A DNA stretch of 6,293 nucleotides from the NCBI GenBank assembly GCA_013044305.1, contig JABEUT010000285.1, positions 1 to 6,293 on the forward strand, in the 5' to 3' direction. This document shows, piece after piece, positions 6,050 to 6,293 of the stretch. Each line of letters opens with the position of its first letter. Positions within the stretch are counted from its first letter, which is position 1. The stretch comes from Bacteroidia bacterium. GTDB lineage: Bacteria > Bacteroidota > Bacteroidia > JABEUT01. The notes under the pieces are model-generated. The model was not told the DNA's origin. It did not search any database and saw only the letters and a program-made list of their open reading frames with translations. Position numbers and translations under genes: made by a program.

Positions 6050-6293
6050 TTAGAATTTAACAACAAAATGCTGCTTCGCCTGCTGCCGGCGGAAAAAAAC
6101 CATGCCGAAGTTAAACAGATCGATGGTTACTGTTGTTCTGTCATCTTTTATAATTTTCATCCAAGCCTCATACATGCCGCGGCTCCAGCGTATGTCATCG
6201 AATATAAAAACGGTATTGTCGCCAACCTTTGGCAAAAAGCTTTTAAAATAACCTAATGTAGCCTCTTTCCGGTGGTTGCCGTCAAAAAAAACG
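6050..6293 (-). CDS. Class I SAM-dependent methyltransferase, C-terminal part (runs off the right edge)
   Basis: The minus strand is open from the window edge to a TAA at 6052-6050, giving the last 80 residues; the start lies outside. The visible part begins VFFDGNHRKEATLGYF, then DNTVFIFDDIRWSRGMYEAW, and ends DLFNFGMVFFRRQQAKQHF. I recognise this as the C-terminal half of the Rossmann fold of Bacteroidota class I methyltransferases related to O-methyltransferases. FDGNHR corresponds to the D.H strand-end motif and FDDI to the following strand with paired Asp. The SAM-binding Gly-rich loop is outside the window, so activity cannot be judged. The apparent in-frame start at a TTG (6233-6235) is internal. 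The substrate is unknown. Confidence 0.85.
   Translation of the reverse strand, partial: VFFDGNHRKEATLGYFKSFLPKVGDNTVFIFDDIRWSRGMYEAWMKIIKDDRTTVTIDLFNFGMVFFRRQQAKQHFVVKF

Noticed and set aside
6024..6060. TTAAATT/AATTTAA inverted repeat spanning the convergent stops as a bidirectional terminator
   Set aside because: The stem is seven A-T pairs closing a 23-nt loop, too weak for an intrinsic terminator, and no GC-rich stem or T-tract is present.
1..6293. CRISPR array, tRNA/rRNA genes, insertion sequence, phage or defence island
   Set aside because: No spaced direct repeats, tRNA-like cloverleaf, transposase, integrase or terminal inverted repeats were seen; all main frames are accounted for by envelope-related or metabolic genes.

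Overview
The window reads as chromosomal DNA of a Bacteroidota bacterium, most likely of the Sphingobacteriaceae type (Mucilaginibacter/Pedobacter-like). This rests on protein families typical of that phylum: a carboxypeptidase-regulatory-domain + DUF5686 protein, an ECF sigma factor paired with a membrane-anchored beta-barrel protein, and a class I SAM methyltransferase with a characteristic C-terminal tail. It is also supported by weak Shine-Dalgarno sequences and by promoter-like boxes of the Bacteroidota TAnnTTTG kind. The genus is an inference.

Layout. (1) 1-1352, minus strand: the N-terminal 450 residues of a secreted DUF5686 protein that runs off the left edge. (2) 1353-1826: a 474-bp divergent intergenic region with candidate promoters for both sides and two adjacent hairpins. 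(3) 1827-2411 and 2389-3918, plus strand: an ECF sigma factor whose 3' end overlaps a 509-residue protein. That protein has a short cytoplasmic N-terminus, one transmembrane helix, a short predicted coiled coil, a long low-complexity linker and a C-terminal outer-membrane beta-barrel ending in Phe. (4) 3919-4149: an intergenic region with an exact TATCTTTG box and a 10-bp palindrome. (5) 4150-5325 and 5375-6037, plus strand: a GT-B glycosyltransferase followed 49 bp later by a DedA-family membrane protein, probably co-transcribed. (6) 6050-6293, minus strand: the C-terminal 80 residues of a SAM-dependent methyltransferase, convergent with the DedA gene.

The most interesting item is the sigma factor/beta-barrel pair. 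Its architecture matches the dual membrane-spanning anti-sigma factors (Dma family) recently described in Bacteroides. In that model a single polypeptide crosses both membranes: it holds the sigma factor with its cytoplasmic end and senses the envelope with its outer-membrane barrel. The pair here looks like an uncharacterised member of that class. The neighbouring DUF5686, glycosyltransferase and DedA genes are also envelope-related, but no regulatory link to the sigma factor can be shown from sequence alone.
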